From assembly GCF_036324505.1 (NCBI RefSeq), contig NC_086370.1, positions 3,839,453 through 3,903,452 on the forward strand: a stretch of 64,000 nt of DNA, in the 5' to 3' direction. A program made the translations under genes and the position numbers. The notes under the pieces are model-generated. The model saw only the letters and a list, made by a program, of their open reading frames with translations. It ran no database searches and was not told where the DNA came from. This DNA comes from Eleginops maclovinus (taxonomy: Eukaryota; Chordata; Actinopteri; Perciformes; Eleginopidae). The number at the start of each line of letters is the position of its first letter. The first letter of the stretch is position 1. Shown here in pieces: positions 40,964 through 50,741 of this stretch.

Positions 40964-42239
40964 CCAGGAGAATTTACAGCATACAATATCAGAATTCTAT
41001 CTAGTCTCATATCACAATATCAATCTAACATATACAGCTTATAGATATAAAATCCAGTTCTCATTTGAACTCACAGGAAAACTTAACTATCCTCTAATGT
41101 CTTTTTCCCCTATTTTCCCCACTTGAGTTTCAGCCACAGTCCCACAGTTCTCATTGTGATCCCCGGCTGTATTAAAATGCACGGATAGCCGCAGTTTTTT
41201 CATGACTTGCACTGCCCTCACTGAGACAGAGGGGTGAGGCTGGCCTGGTTGCCGGCACCTGGAGCCTAAATCCCCAGAGGGGGGCCACAAGTGCAGCTCC
41301 TCGCCTGAGGCCACTTCTCCATCTGCATCAAGTCAGCCACAATCTGTCAGAGAGTTTCTCCAGAGCCATGACTGACACTCTGCTGGTGGATTAATCAGTG
41401 AGACCGACCCAGCCCGTCACTCGTCATCACGCAAAGAGATCTTTGCTTTTCTCTGGATGTTGATTATTCTTCGCCACCAAACCTGGTGTAATGGTTGGTT
41501 ATTAACAAGCTGCAGGAGAAACCGGGGTCAGAGACGAGATAATAGGCCGAAGGCCCTAAAGGTATTTCTGACTCCATTTGTGTCACTCAGAGTGTTCAAC
41601 AATTCCATTTCCTGACTTCCGTGAATGGCAGTTAGAGTGGTGTCCCACTTTAAGCAGCATTTTCATAATTTGTCCCACAAATTTAGACAATGTCCCGCAT
41701 TCCGTTGACTTGGCTTTTGTCCAAGGCTGTTTAGAAAGCAGGAGAGGGCTATCACCATTAGCTGTGTTGGATGTCCATAAACAAACAAGGTCTGGAAGTA
41801 ATGGGTGTAGCTGGTAGAGGGCGATTCCCAGAGAGTTTTTTTTCGATTGCAGACGGAAGTGAAAACATTTAGACTGTGAAATGCCAGGCTCGTAAAGAAA
41901 GAGGATTACCAAACAGACAAGGTAACAGCAGCTGAAAAACAATGGTCTGTGGTAGTAATCTAGCTCTGGGCATTTATCCAGACTCAGAGAATGCAAACAA
42001 ATATCGTATGGATTAAAAAATGATCCATTCAAACCAAATATATTCCTTTACTTGCATAGTTTGTGCAACAAAAAAAAAGAGAAATCTTTATTTTTAAGGA
42101 TTAAATGGCCATTATATTTAAATCTTCCCTAACTCTTAGCATCACAGAAGCATGTCCCGCACAAACATACTCTCTGTCCCACATGGGACTTGTTGGCACC
42201 TGGTCACCTTCATGGCAGTGTATGAGATACAACTATGTT
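40964..42239. other. Non-coding stretch, GC-richer around 41.1-41.4 kb
   Basis: No repeat or gene recognised. Positions 41,130-41,420 are GC-rich and low in obvious repeats, which could mark a conserved non-coding element or exon. No splice pair stands out. Confidence 0.25.
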
Positions 42240-42352
42240 CTCAAGTCAGAGTGCAGATGATTCTTTGCTTATAACAAGCATGTGGTATGGTTGTTTGTGT
42301 TTTATATCAAAATCGCTCCATAGGCTGGTTCCCTCTTATCTGTGCACATATA
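42240..42352 (+). mobile_element. L2-like LINE fragment, left of Tc1-4
   Basis: The plus strand reads HRLVPSYLCTY, resembling the L-x-P-x-YL region of L2-type LINE C-termini. The element is interrupted by Tc1-4 at the TA at 42,351-42,352 and appears to resume in the same sense at about 44,171. Confidence 0.45.
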
Positions 42353-42406
42353 CAGTATCTCACAAAAGTGAGTACTCCCCTCACATTTTTGTAAATATTG
42401 TTAAAA

Positions 42407-42554
42407 ATCTGACAGTTCCAGCTCCTTCTGTACATTATTCCAGGCAGAAGGGGCAGCATATTTAAACGTTTTTTCCCTGGTTCTGTTCTAACTTTGGTAA
42501 CCAACATCTGTATAATATCCTGGGAGTGCAGGCCATGTAGACGTTTTTACACAG
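42407..42554. repeat. Inverted copy of the sequence right of Tc1-4
   Basis: AATCTGACAGTTCCAGCTCC through CACAGACAGTATCTC is the reverse complement of 44,150 to about 44,312 with about 90-95% identity by eye. It holds the L2-like peptide PLLPGIMYRRSWNC in minus orientation, while the right-hand original is in plus orientation. The inverted homology runs without a break into the Tc1 inverted repeats. Confidence 0.85.
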
Positions 42555-42926
42555 ACAGTATCTCACAAAAGTGAGTACACCCCTCACATTTTTGTAAATA
42601 TGTTATTATATCTTTTCGTGGGACAGCACTGAAGATATGACACTTTGATACAAGGTAAAGTAGTCGGTGTACAGCTGGTATAACAGTGTAAATTTGCATT
42701 GCCCTCAAAATAACTCAACACGCAGCCATTAATGTCTAAACCGCTGGCAACAAAAGTGAGTACACCCTAAGGGAAAATGGCCAAATTGTGCCCGATTAGC
42801 CATTTTCCCTCCCCGGTGTCATGTGACTCGTTAGTGTTACAAGGTCTCAGGTGTGAATGGGGAGCAGGTGTGTTAAATTTGGTGTTATCGCTCTCAGACT
42901 CTCATACTGGTCACTGGACGGTCGAC

Positions 42927-43929
42927 ATGGCACCTCATGGCAAAGAACTCTCTGAGGATCTGAAGAAAAGAATGGTTGCTCTAACATAAAGATGGCCTAG
43001 GCTATAAGAAGATTGCCAACACCCTGAAACTGAGCTGCAGCACGGGGGCCAAGACCATACAGCGGTTTAACAGGACAGGTTCCACTCAGAACAGGCCTCC
43101 CCTTGGTCCACCAAAGAAGTTGAGCGCACATGCTCAGCGTCATATCCAGAGGTTGTCTCTTGAAAATAGACGTATGACTGCTGCCAGCATTGCTGCAGAG
43201 GTTAAAGGGGTGGGGGGTCAGTCTGTCAGTGCTCAGACCATACGCCGCACACTGTATCAAATTGGTCTGCATGGCTGTCGTCCCAGAAAGAAGCCTCTTC
43301 TTAAGATGATGCACAAGAAAGCCCGCAAACAGTTTGCTGAAGACAAGCAGACTAAGGACATGGATTACTGGAACCATGTCCTGTGGTCTGATGAGACCAA
43401 CATACACTTATTTGGTTCAGATGGTGTCAAGCGTGTGTGGTGGCGACCGGGTGAGGAGTACAAAGACAAGTGTGTCTTGCCTACAGACAAGCATGGTGGT
43501 GGGAGTGTCATGGTTTGGGGCTGCATGAGTGGGGAGCTACAGTTCACTGAGGGAACCATGAGTGTACATGTACTGTGACATCCTGAAGCAGAGCATGATC
43601 CCTTCCCTTCGGAAACTGGGCCGCAGGGCAGTATTCCAACATGATAACGACCCCGAACACACCTCCAAGATGACCACGCTAAAGAAACTGAGGGTAAAGT
43701 GATGGACTGGCCAAGCATGTCTCCAGACCTAAACCCTATTGAGCATCTGTGGGGCATCCTCAAACTGAAGGTGGAGGAGCACAAGGTCTCTAACATCCAC
43801 CAGCCCCGTGATGTCGTCATGGAGGAGTGGAAGAGGATTCCAGTGGCAGCCTGTGAAGCTCTAGTGAACTCTATGCCCAAGAGAGTTAAGGCAGTTCTGG
43901 AAAATAATGATGGCCACACCAAATATTAA
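42927..43929 (+). pseudogene. Tc1-4 transposase, several frameshifts
   Basis: Starts MAPHGKELSEDLKKRMVALT, then a frameshift at about 42,985 leading to YKKIANTLKLSCSTGAKTIQ. The main open block (43,120-43,578) contains LSAHAQRHIQRLSLENRRMT, VLWSDETNIHLFGSDG (first Asp) and GGGSVMVWGCMS. A frameshift near 43,570 and another near 43,690 separate it from FQHDNDPEHTS (second Asp) and [16 protein letters not shown] (catalytic Glu). It ends NDGHTKY at 43,929. Not functional. Confidence 0.88.
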
Positions 43930-44169
43930 CACTTTGGGCACAATTTGGCTATTTTCCCTTAGGGGTGTACTCACTTTTGTTGCCAGCGGTTTAGACAGTA
44001 ATGGCTGTGTGGGGAGTTATTGTGAGGGCACAGCTAATTTACACTGTTATACAAGCTGTACACCGACTACTTCATATTGTATCAAAGTGTCGTATCTTCA
44101 GTGCTGTCCCATGAGAGATATAATAACATATTTACTGTACTCACTTTTGTGAGATACTGTCTGTGTAAA

Positions 44170-44452
44170 AAAGTCTATATAGCCTGCACTCCCAGGATAT
44201 TACACAGATGTTGGTTCCCAAAGTTAGAACAGAACCAGGAAAAAAACTTTTAAATATGCTGCCCCTTCTGCCTGGAATAATGTACAGAAGGAGCTGGAAC
44301 TGTCAGATTTGATCACTATGGGGGAGTTCCAAAGTCCCTTTTAAAGGACAGATTACAAAATACTCTTGGTCGATGTGATTGCTCTTATTGATTGCTAACT
44401 GAAGTCGTTTTAAAATGGATTTGCATATTGACTGGAAAATGTGCCATTTCAT
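44170..44452 (+). mobile_element. L2-like LINE 3' fragment, right of Tc1-4
   Basis: The plus strand reads PKVRTEPGK, LPLLPGIMYRRSWNC and then SLLKDRLQNTLG-like codons in an adjacent frame, followed by a 3' region GATTGCTCTTATTGATTGCT. This is the C-terminal end of an L2-type LINE ORF. It continues the fragment at 42,240-42,352. Confidence 0.55.
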
Positions 44453-44456
44453 TTAA

Positions 44457-44991
44457 AGGTCCCCTATTTTGCAAAAGTGCACTTTTTGATGTCTTTTATA
44501 CATTAATATGTGTCCCCGGTGTCTGAGGAGACTCACAAAGTGTCAGAAAATACAAAGTTTTCCTCCTTACCCACATCTATAAAACGGGGTAGGCTACAAG
44601 CGAGCTGATCCAGATTTGCTTCAGATATGACGTAATGACCGAAATGTGGGCTGGGTTTACATTCTCTCTGTTCTAGTGGTAAACACTGAGAAGTGTTTCA
44701 GAAATAATGCTGGATGTGGTTTGGAACAGAATATGGTGTTTAATCACGGCAGCGTTTAGCTGAGTGTCTCTGTTAGAAACTTCTCTCTTCAGACAGAGAG
44801 CTGCATGCACTCAAAAGGGCCGTGGCCAGCTTCAGCTCAAATTTAAAGCGACAGTCACAGAATCAGCACTTCAGGAACAGGGCTGAAATAGAGGGGGATG
44901 AGGCATGCTATAATAGCTGATCTCTTTGGTATTTTGAGCAAAACAAATGGCCCTACAATATATTGTTCGAATATAGCATAATAGGAGACCT
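44457..44991. mobile_element. TTAA-flanked MITE (piggyBac-like target), complete
   Basis: Starts AGGTCCCCTATTTTGC and ends GCATAATAGGAGACCT, a roughly 16-bp imperfect inverted repeat. TTAA lies immediately outside both ends (44,453-44,456 and 44,992-44,995). A TTAA duplication is the piggyBac signature. The interior of 535 bp has no coding potential. Confidence 0.75.
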
Positions 44992-44995
44992 TTAA

Positions 44996-45924
44996 ATGTT
45001 TTCCCACAGCTGTATTCGTCAGCCTGTACTGTTTGTTTTTTGTACCATTGCTCATGCCGCCCCCTTGGCGACATCGCTCGTTACCAAATACATGTTTAAA
45101 GTTACTCAGCATGTACAAAGCAATAGTGAGAAGCAAAAAACAGTCTTGCTGCCTGTGATATGAATGGAAGGAAATCATGAACATAACTCACATGATGTCT
45201 TACATTAGCAATAATATACCTGTAGCCATGAGGATTCACAGGCTTCCACCAGCAATCAAGAGCTCAAATGGGTAAAACTGAGGCAAAACCCAGCAGACCC
45301 CCGCAGCCGATGGGGAACAGTTAACAAAATGGGAAAGCAATCACCGCACCGGGCACAGAAACAGTCAGCTGCCAGTTAATGAAATTCTTCTCCTTGACTA
45401 AGTAGCTTTTTCACTCTATTAATAAGAGGCCAGGACATTCTGTGTTTGGCAGCCCTCTCAATCAGAATGACAATCACCTAAACGCATCCTCGGACAGAAC
45501 ACAGCCGGCGATAGAAACACAAGGTGAGCAGTCTGAAGGTCGCTGATGGAGGCAATCAGAAGTGGACTACTTTGTCTAAGGTACATCAGCCTTGATGACA
45601 ACATATTAGAAGATCTGTGCTAAAGACACAGGACGCGCATACAGGAAGATGTCCCATCGTTCAGTGAATTAGTTTGATATATCACTGGCCCTATCATCAT
45701 GTATCCTGTTCTACTGTACTATTCCCCCTAGTGCCTGAGATTAGGCATCCATCACATCCCCATATACGGTAATGTGCTGTTTGCTTATTGTAACCCATAT
45801 GGATTTGGCAGGGCAATATCTAAGTGTTGTGTTCATCTCCAAAACAAAACCTATAATTGATGGTGGTGTGGTTTATTGCCTGACTCAGGTGGAGTGCACG
45901 TTAGAACACTGGATCCTAAGTGTT
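44996..45924. other. Non-coding stretch, nothing recognised
   Basis: No supported exon or repeat. Confidence 0.3.
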
Positions 45925-46065
45925 GTTTAAAGGGGCCCTATTATGCTTTAGTGGTGTTCCCGCTCCTGTAGTGAGCTCTATAGGTTTCTGTGCATGTACA
46001 TAATCTGCAAAGGCTAAAATGTGTTCCCTCCAGAGGGAGTTTCTCTCCCACACACTCCCCCCCTG
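45925..46065. mobile_element. TTAA-type MITE, left-end fragment
   Basis: TTTAAAGGGGCCCTATTATG, then TCTATAGGTTTCTGTGCATG and CCCTCCAGAGGGAGTTTCTC are the first blocks of the family also seen at 40,355-40,963 and 23,268-23,417. It is truncated near ACGCCTCC (46,078). Confidence 0.7.
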
Positions 46066-46118
46066 ACTGAAACGCCTCCATGCCCCTTTATCATTTTATT
46101 GCAGTCAAGCTTGTAGAT

Positions 46119-47225
46119 CAGGGGTTTCAAACTCAATTTCATTGCGGGCCACATTAGCATTATGGTTGCACTCAAAGGGCTGTTTGTTTTCTTCAAGACA
46201 ATATAAATATAAATATACAATAATGTATTTATTACATTATTGCCTCTGCATTGGATAATTATTGGTCTTGGTACATCCGAAAGCACAAACCTAAGGCAAA
46301 TAATTGCAAGTGAAAATATGCAACAACTACAACACGTGTGCAATTTATTTTAAAATGAGTTTGGTAGCATTAACACATAGTTGTGCACTGACATATGGTG
46401 CACGTAGACACAGAAATACTGCGGGTGCACACTTTCATTTCTCTGTCTGTTATATAAATCCCATGAATTTATGACATTAATTAGCCTTATTATTCTTTTT
46501 TAGATAAAGCACTATTTAGGTATTTATAATTTGAATTTTGCAATATTTGAATAGTCTGAAAGCCAAGACTTTGAAACCCCCCTGTTCCAGACCCTGGTGT
46601 GCCACTTTCACCCGTCACTCATTGTTGTCAGGGATGAGGGGGGGTGAGGACGAACACAGAGGAGATGGTGATCGCAGGAGTTTTCCTCCTGCCTTCACAA
46701 ACTTTACACACGTATTTACAAGTATTTATCGTCTGAATATAGAGAAAACAAATTCATAAGCTGCAAGTCAAGACCTCATATCTTTCTCAAATCACAAAAG
46801 TGGAGATAACCGAAATGCAAGTTTAAAAACAAACATAAACCCATGTGTGTCTCTGAATGAGCCGTAGCAACACCGCACTGACTCTAACAGAGCGGGTCAT
46901 GCTGTGAGGAGCAGCCATCTGTTGGTTCTGGTTCCGGTGTTTCTTGTCTCGGTTGCTGAAGCAGACTTTGCTCCGTGTTTGGTGTCGCTGTGCCGCTGTC
47001 ACTCTGTCACTCGCTGCCTCACTCGACAGTGACTGAAGTCGCTTCAGTGCGCATGTCACTAAACGAGATGAATTGGGGAACATGTAGTTTATGTGCAACG
47101 AGCTTCTGTAAAGCGGCGTGTAGCCGTATAATAAACGTAGTATATTCTTTGAAAACTCTCGCGGGCCACATAGAATTAGTTTGCGGGGCGGATTTGGCCC
47201 GCGGGCCTTGAGTTTGACACCTATG
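46119..47225. mobile_element. hAT-4, short non-autonomous hAT
   Basis: The left end CAGGGGTTTCAAACTCAATT mirrors the right end GCCTTGAGTTTGACACCTAT plus G. The inner edges carry GCGGGCCACATTAG and GCGGGCCACATAGA. Flanking octamers TTGTAGAT (46,111-46,118) and TTGTAGTT (47,226-47,233) match at seven of eight positions, the expected hAT duplication. The interior of 1,107 bp shows no transposase reading; the GC-rich zone at 46,850-47,050 may hold remnants. Confidence 0.88.
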
Positions 47226-47233
47226 TTGTAGTT

Positions 47234-47649
47234 GGTAAATGTTAAATGTTTTTCTTTGTACAAAAACATATTTATGTGCAATATGTAACAGGTCTAATAA
47301 TAATCTTAAATTAAGTTTCAATTTAAACATTCCATTAACTTTAAACTCAACAGTGTCATATTGAACAGTTAAGTACATACAAATGAAAAGTCCATGTGCA
47401 AACTCACAGTCGTTTGTTGTCCTGCCTGCAGTCTATGGCTTTATGGCTTCAAGGCTTGAGAGCGGAGCAGCTAAGTGGAGAACAGTTATTTTGAGGAAAA
47501 GTCCTTTATGGTCGGTTGACCAGGAATTAACAGAGCTTGGCCAGAAAAAACAAGGCAAAAAATCTAATCAGGACTCTCTCAAAATAAACATCCAACATCA
47601 AGAATCTGACAACAGCTGAAAGAAAACCTGAGTTAAATATGTGCAAGAG
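47234..47649. other. Non-coding stretch, nothing recognised
   Basis: No supported exon or repeat; moderately AT-rich with an A-rich patch near 47,545-47,590. Confidence 0.3.
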
Positions 47650-47860
47650 TAATCACAACAACAAGACAGAGCTGGGGAGGGAATAGAGACACAGGGGTAG
47701 CAGGTGAACACAATCATGTAATCAAACAGGAGGGAACACAGAGACGGAAGTAAGACATAACACACGAGGGTGAACACTCTTCAAAATAAAACAGGGAAAC
47801 AGACAGATCTTGACATTACGAACATACAGCAGGAAATCACAGAGCGTGACATTTGGAGAG
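47650..47860 (-). repeat. C/T-rich dispersed repeat R2, copy 2 (inverted)
   Basis: On the minus strand reads CCCTGTTTTATTTTGAAGAG, TTCCCTCCTGTTTGATTACA and GTGTTCACCTGCTACCCCTG, matching 27,295-27,485. Confidence 0.5.
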
Positions 47861-48299
47861 AAAGAAGGGAGTGATAGGCCTGAAGGGGGGAGCTTTATAA
47901 TGTTAGGTAGGGGTTTGATCTACATTGGATTGACAGCATAGGTGGTGATGCAGGGAGAATTTTTAACAACTGCTGACACTAATGCCTAGCTTTGAGACCA
48001 ATGTTTGCAGTCTCTCGTAAACCTTCTTGGGACTTCAGCAGCCTACAAAGCCTGACTATCACCCTGAAGGTGAAGTCCAGGCCTAATCCAGCTCCAGGTT
48101 ACACCCTGAAACCAAATGTTTGATAGGCTAAAAAGAAAGGCACCGGAAGAGGCAGAAAGGGGGAACATGTCAAATGAGGTTTTGCTTCATACAATACACC
48201 TTATTGTACTGCTGTTAATAAATCCTGCACAAAAAGACGTCCACTACAGTGCCAGAAATACCAGAGCGTAGGAATAATCTGATGCAAGTAAAATGCCTG

Positions 48300-48510
48300 C
48301 ATTCAAACTGTTACTCAAGTAAAAGTAGAACAAGTAATGCCACCAGAATAATCTACTTTTGAGTACTCATTGTGCACCGTTTCAGAATAACATATATCAT
48401 ATGTTTTGATTAAAATTATTGATGAATAAACTGTTATCAAAGCTGGTAAACTGGTCAAAATGTTACTCAAGCACAATACTTGGGTAAATGTACTTAGTTA
48501 CTTTATATAA
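48300..48510 (+). mobile_element. MITE with ACTTAAGTA-type words, partial copy
   Basis: Contains TGTTACTCAAGTAAAAGTAG, ACTTTTGAGTACTCATTGTG and ACTTGGGTAAATGTACTTAG followed by TTACTTT. Related to the element at 30,585-31,059, opposite orientation. Terminal CAGAGGTGG not seen. Confidence 0.5.
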
Positions 48511-48559
48511 CTGAGGGCAGTGAAACACTAGTCACATACCCCCCCAGCAGACTTAGAAA

Positions 48560-48755
48560 GGACCCTTATAGAGCGGTGCAGGGATGACGTATTTTGTAAG
48601 CCGACCCGGAAGTAAGCTGCGCATGAGTTCCCTCTACAAATAAGCAGTGCGATTTTTCCATAGGCTTTTGAAATATTGTAAAAAATAAGATCTGTGGAAA
48701 ACAAACCTGTTTGATAAATGCACATTTTGTTCAGCCGGATAATCTCCACATGTCT
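48560..48755 (-). repeat. Dispersed repeat family R1, copy 4
   Basis: Shares TATAGAGCGGTGCAGGGATG, GACGTATTTTGTAAGCC, GCACATTTTGTTCAGCCGGA and TAATCTCCACATG with the complement of 50,385-50,610. Confidence 0.6.
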
Positions 48756-49109
48756 ACCCTACTTTTATCCTTTTCAAATTATCTCCAGAAGCAAAATGCT
48801 TAGTTTTGTTTTGTATACCCCTTTTTACCCCCCCCCCCCCTTTTTTTTCTAGGCTTTATCTTTTTATGTTATATGTTCTTTTATATTTGCACTGTGGGAC
48901 TGCCAGAAACAGTATTTCAATGTTCTGTATGTATAACACATGTGGAAACTTTCACAATAAAGTGGACTTTGACTTTGACTGACAAAGTGCACCTGCTATC
49001 AGAAACATTCACTCACACACACTCACACACTGTTGGTCATTGAGAGCAACTTTACTGGACAATCTACCTCCTGAGCCACAATCGCAAAAAAAGTCCTTAA
49101 AAATTAAAG
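48756..49109. other. Non-coding; homopolymer runs
   Basis: C-run followed by T-run near 48,826-48,848. The words TTTTATATTTGCACTGTGGG and AATAAAGTGGACTTTGACTT (48,885-48,980) may be the 3' end of an old LINE, but are too short to assign. Confidence 0.3.
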
Positions 49110-49262
49110 TTCTGGGCCACCAGATAGCTCAGTGGTCGGATCTGGAGGCCCATATGCAGTCACCGCTGCTTTGTAAGCTGGTTTGGTTACCAAGCTGGCC
49201 AAACAATACAGGCAATGTCCTCCCCTCTGTCTGCCCCTTATTTTTTGGCCCGAAAAAAATAC
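49110..49262 (+). mobile_element. tRNA-derived SINE, degenerate
   Basis: AGATAGCTCAGTGGTCGGAT (A box region), GGCCCATATGCAG and the decayed B box GGTTTGGTTACC, followed by CCTCCCCTCTGTCTGCCCCT. The order matches a fish tRNA-SINE in which GGCGCCCATATACAG follows the A box. No intact promoter. Confidence 0.6.
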
Positions 49263-49658
49263 TGTGATAAAAAAAGTGAAGTTCTATTTTAAGTTTTGAT
49301 GAAATAAAGGCAGTAACAACCTTGTTTGGGGGGCAGCTTTTCCTTGTTGTTCCTTGCTAGAGTCTACTGACAGGTTGACAGGATTTAAAATGCGTGCTGA
49401 AGAGATGTTATTATTTATATTGGGCTAAAACATCAATTTGATATGATGAACATTAATTTTAATGTATGCGTTCTAAATAAAACAAATATTGAATAAAGCT
49501 TTAAGGAGCGATTGACACAGTTAAACTAAATCCGTTTTTTATTATTTTATATACAGTACAGGATACATATTTGTCATATGTTATAATGCAGAAGCATGAT
49601 ATTCTAATCCCAACCAAAGAGAAAAATCTATTTGTATTTACTGTATCTTTGTTTGCAG

Positions 49659-49893
49659 TAAGACGTTCAATTCATGGCATTGTAATGTTGATTATCGAGG
49701 TGCTCCTCGAGAAACACTCTCACAGCTGAAGTCTCAAGGCAGCTTGGCCATTGAGAAGCCACACACTCAGACTCCCCTCAGACCTCCTGCCAGAAGACCA
49801 TCAGGAATACAGATCTTTCAGCACGTCTCAATACAACAAGAGCTTGAGAGTGGGTTGTTGTCAGTTACAAATGGGTTACCTTGTACATTTTGA
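49659..49893 (+). other. Candidate terminal exon, weak
   Basis: After an acceptor TGTTTGCAG (49,650-49,658) the plus strand is open for 77 codons to TGA 49,891-49,893, reading KTFNSWHCNVDYRGAPRETL, SQLKSQGSLAIEKPHTQTPL and IQIFQHVSIQQELESG. An open run of this length can occur by chance and I recognise no homology. It enters in phase 2 (one base before the first full codon). Confidence 0.25.
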
Positions 49894-50129
49894 CCATGTA
49901 CGTAATTTGAACTGGACGTGCCGTACGTGCTTAGGGAGCTTGGACTCTAACTTTATTTTTGTTGAGTCCACTTAGCTGCTTTTCCGTAGATTCGATTCAG
50001 CCACAACAATAAACATCCTTGATGAACATCATGACTGTTGCAGTGAGATTTGCTATAAATTGAAGATGCCAAGAGGGTGGTACACCATAGTTTGTGGGCG
50101 CTGTTTCCAATGTAAGCGTTTAATTTTAT

Positions 50130-50217
50130 TCTTCCCCCCTATTTACGGCGCCCCCCATGGGTGGATGCGCCCTTAGCATTCGCATATACTGCCTATGCCC
50201 AGGGCCGGCCCTGGCTT
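50130..50217 (-). mobile_element. hAT terminal fragment (CAGGGCCGGCCCTG terminus)
   Basis: Minus strand from about 50,216 reads CAGGGCCGGCCCTGGGCATA, then GGCAGTATATGCGAATGCTA and AGGGCGCATCCACC. CAGGGCCGGCCCTG is a self-complementary hAT terminus frequent in fish. No partner end found. Confidence 0.6.
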
Positions 50218-50384
50218 GGAGGACAACTTTTACACATGCCCAGCAGACCTGTAGTGCAGAGGAAAGTCTGTCCCTAAGCAACAATTGACAGTAACCGTTA
50301 GCACAGAGCATTTGCTCTCATCCTCTGAAGACTGGATTTACAACACAACTAACATTTATTTTTATTATTGATTGGGGTGACGTG

Positions 50385-50610
50385 GAGTCATGTGACCGTC
50401 ATGTACATGTAGCTTATAGGATTATGTTAGCTATTTACCTCTGGCAATTGCATTGATGCTTCTGCTATTATAAAAGTGGAGTTTATGTGTGGAGATTATC
50501 CTGCTTAACTGAATGTGTTGTGTACATATCATAAACGTGTGTTCGACACACAAAGTCCTTGTGATGCTCACTTTTGGGTTGGCCTTCAAAAATACGTCAT
50601 CACTACACTG
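50385..50610 (+). repeat. Dispersed repeat family R1, copy 5
   Basis: Contains CTCTGGCAATTGCATTGATG, TGTGTGGAGATTATCCTGCT, and near the end AAAAATACGTCATCACTACA followed by CTGCTCTATAGTG. It is the longest readable copy and links the copies at 27.1, 37.9 and 48.6 kb. Confidence 0.6.
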
Positions 50611-50741
50611 CTCTATAGTGTTGGAAAAATCAGTGCATGAACATGTACAGATAAACAGTACAGTGTTCATGTCTGTTTGATCTGTCTATCAGATAATAAT
50701 TAAAACATGCCGTGTTCATATATTGCACCTTTACCTGTAAA

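Larger units (their letters stand above)
42353..44169 (+). mobile_element. Tc1-4 with rearranged left end
   Basis: The outermost left end CAGTATCTCACAAAAGTGAG lies at 42,353 after a TA. After about 48 bases of terminus an inverted copy of the right flank begins (about 42,407-42,554), and then a second terminus copy starts near 42,555. The right end GTGAGATACTGTCTG is at 44,150-44,164. Long inverted repeats (about 42,555-42,795 and 43,925-44,165) with GCTGGCAACAAAAGTGAGTA at their inner edge are IR/DR-like. The right repeat has lost about 17 bases next to its tip (TGAGTACAGTAAATATG). Contains a broken transposase. Confidence 0.85.

Noticed and set aside
43365..43922. Minus-strand 185-codon open frame
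   Set aside because: Antisense of the Tc1-4 transposase.
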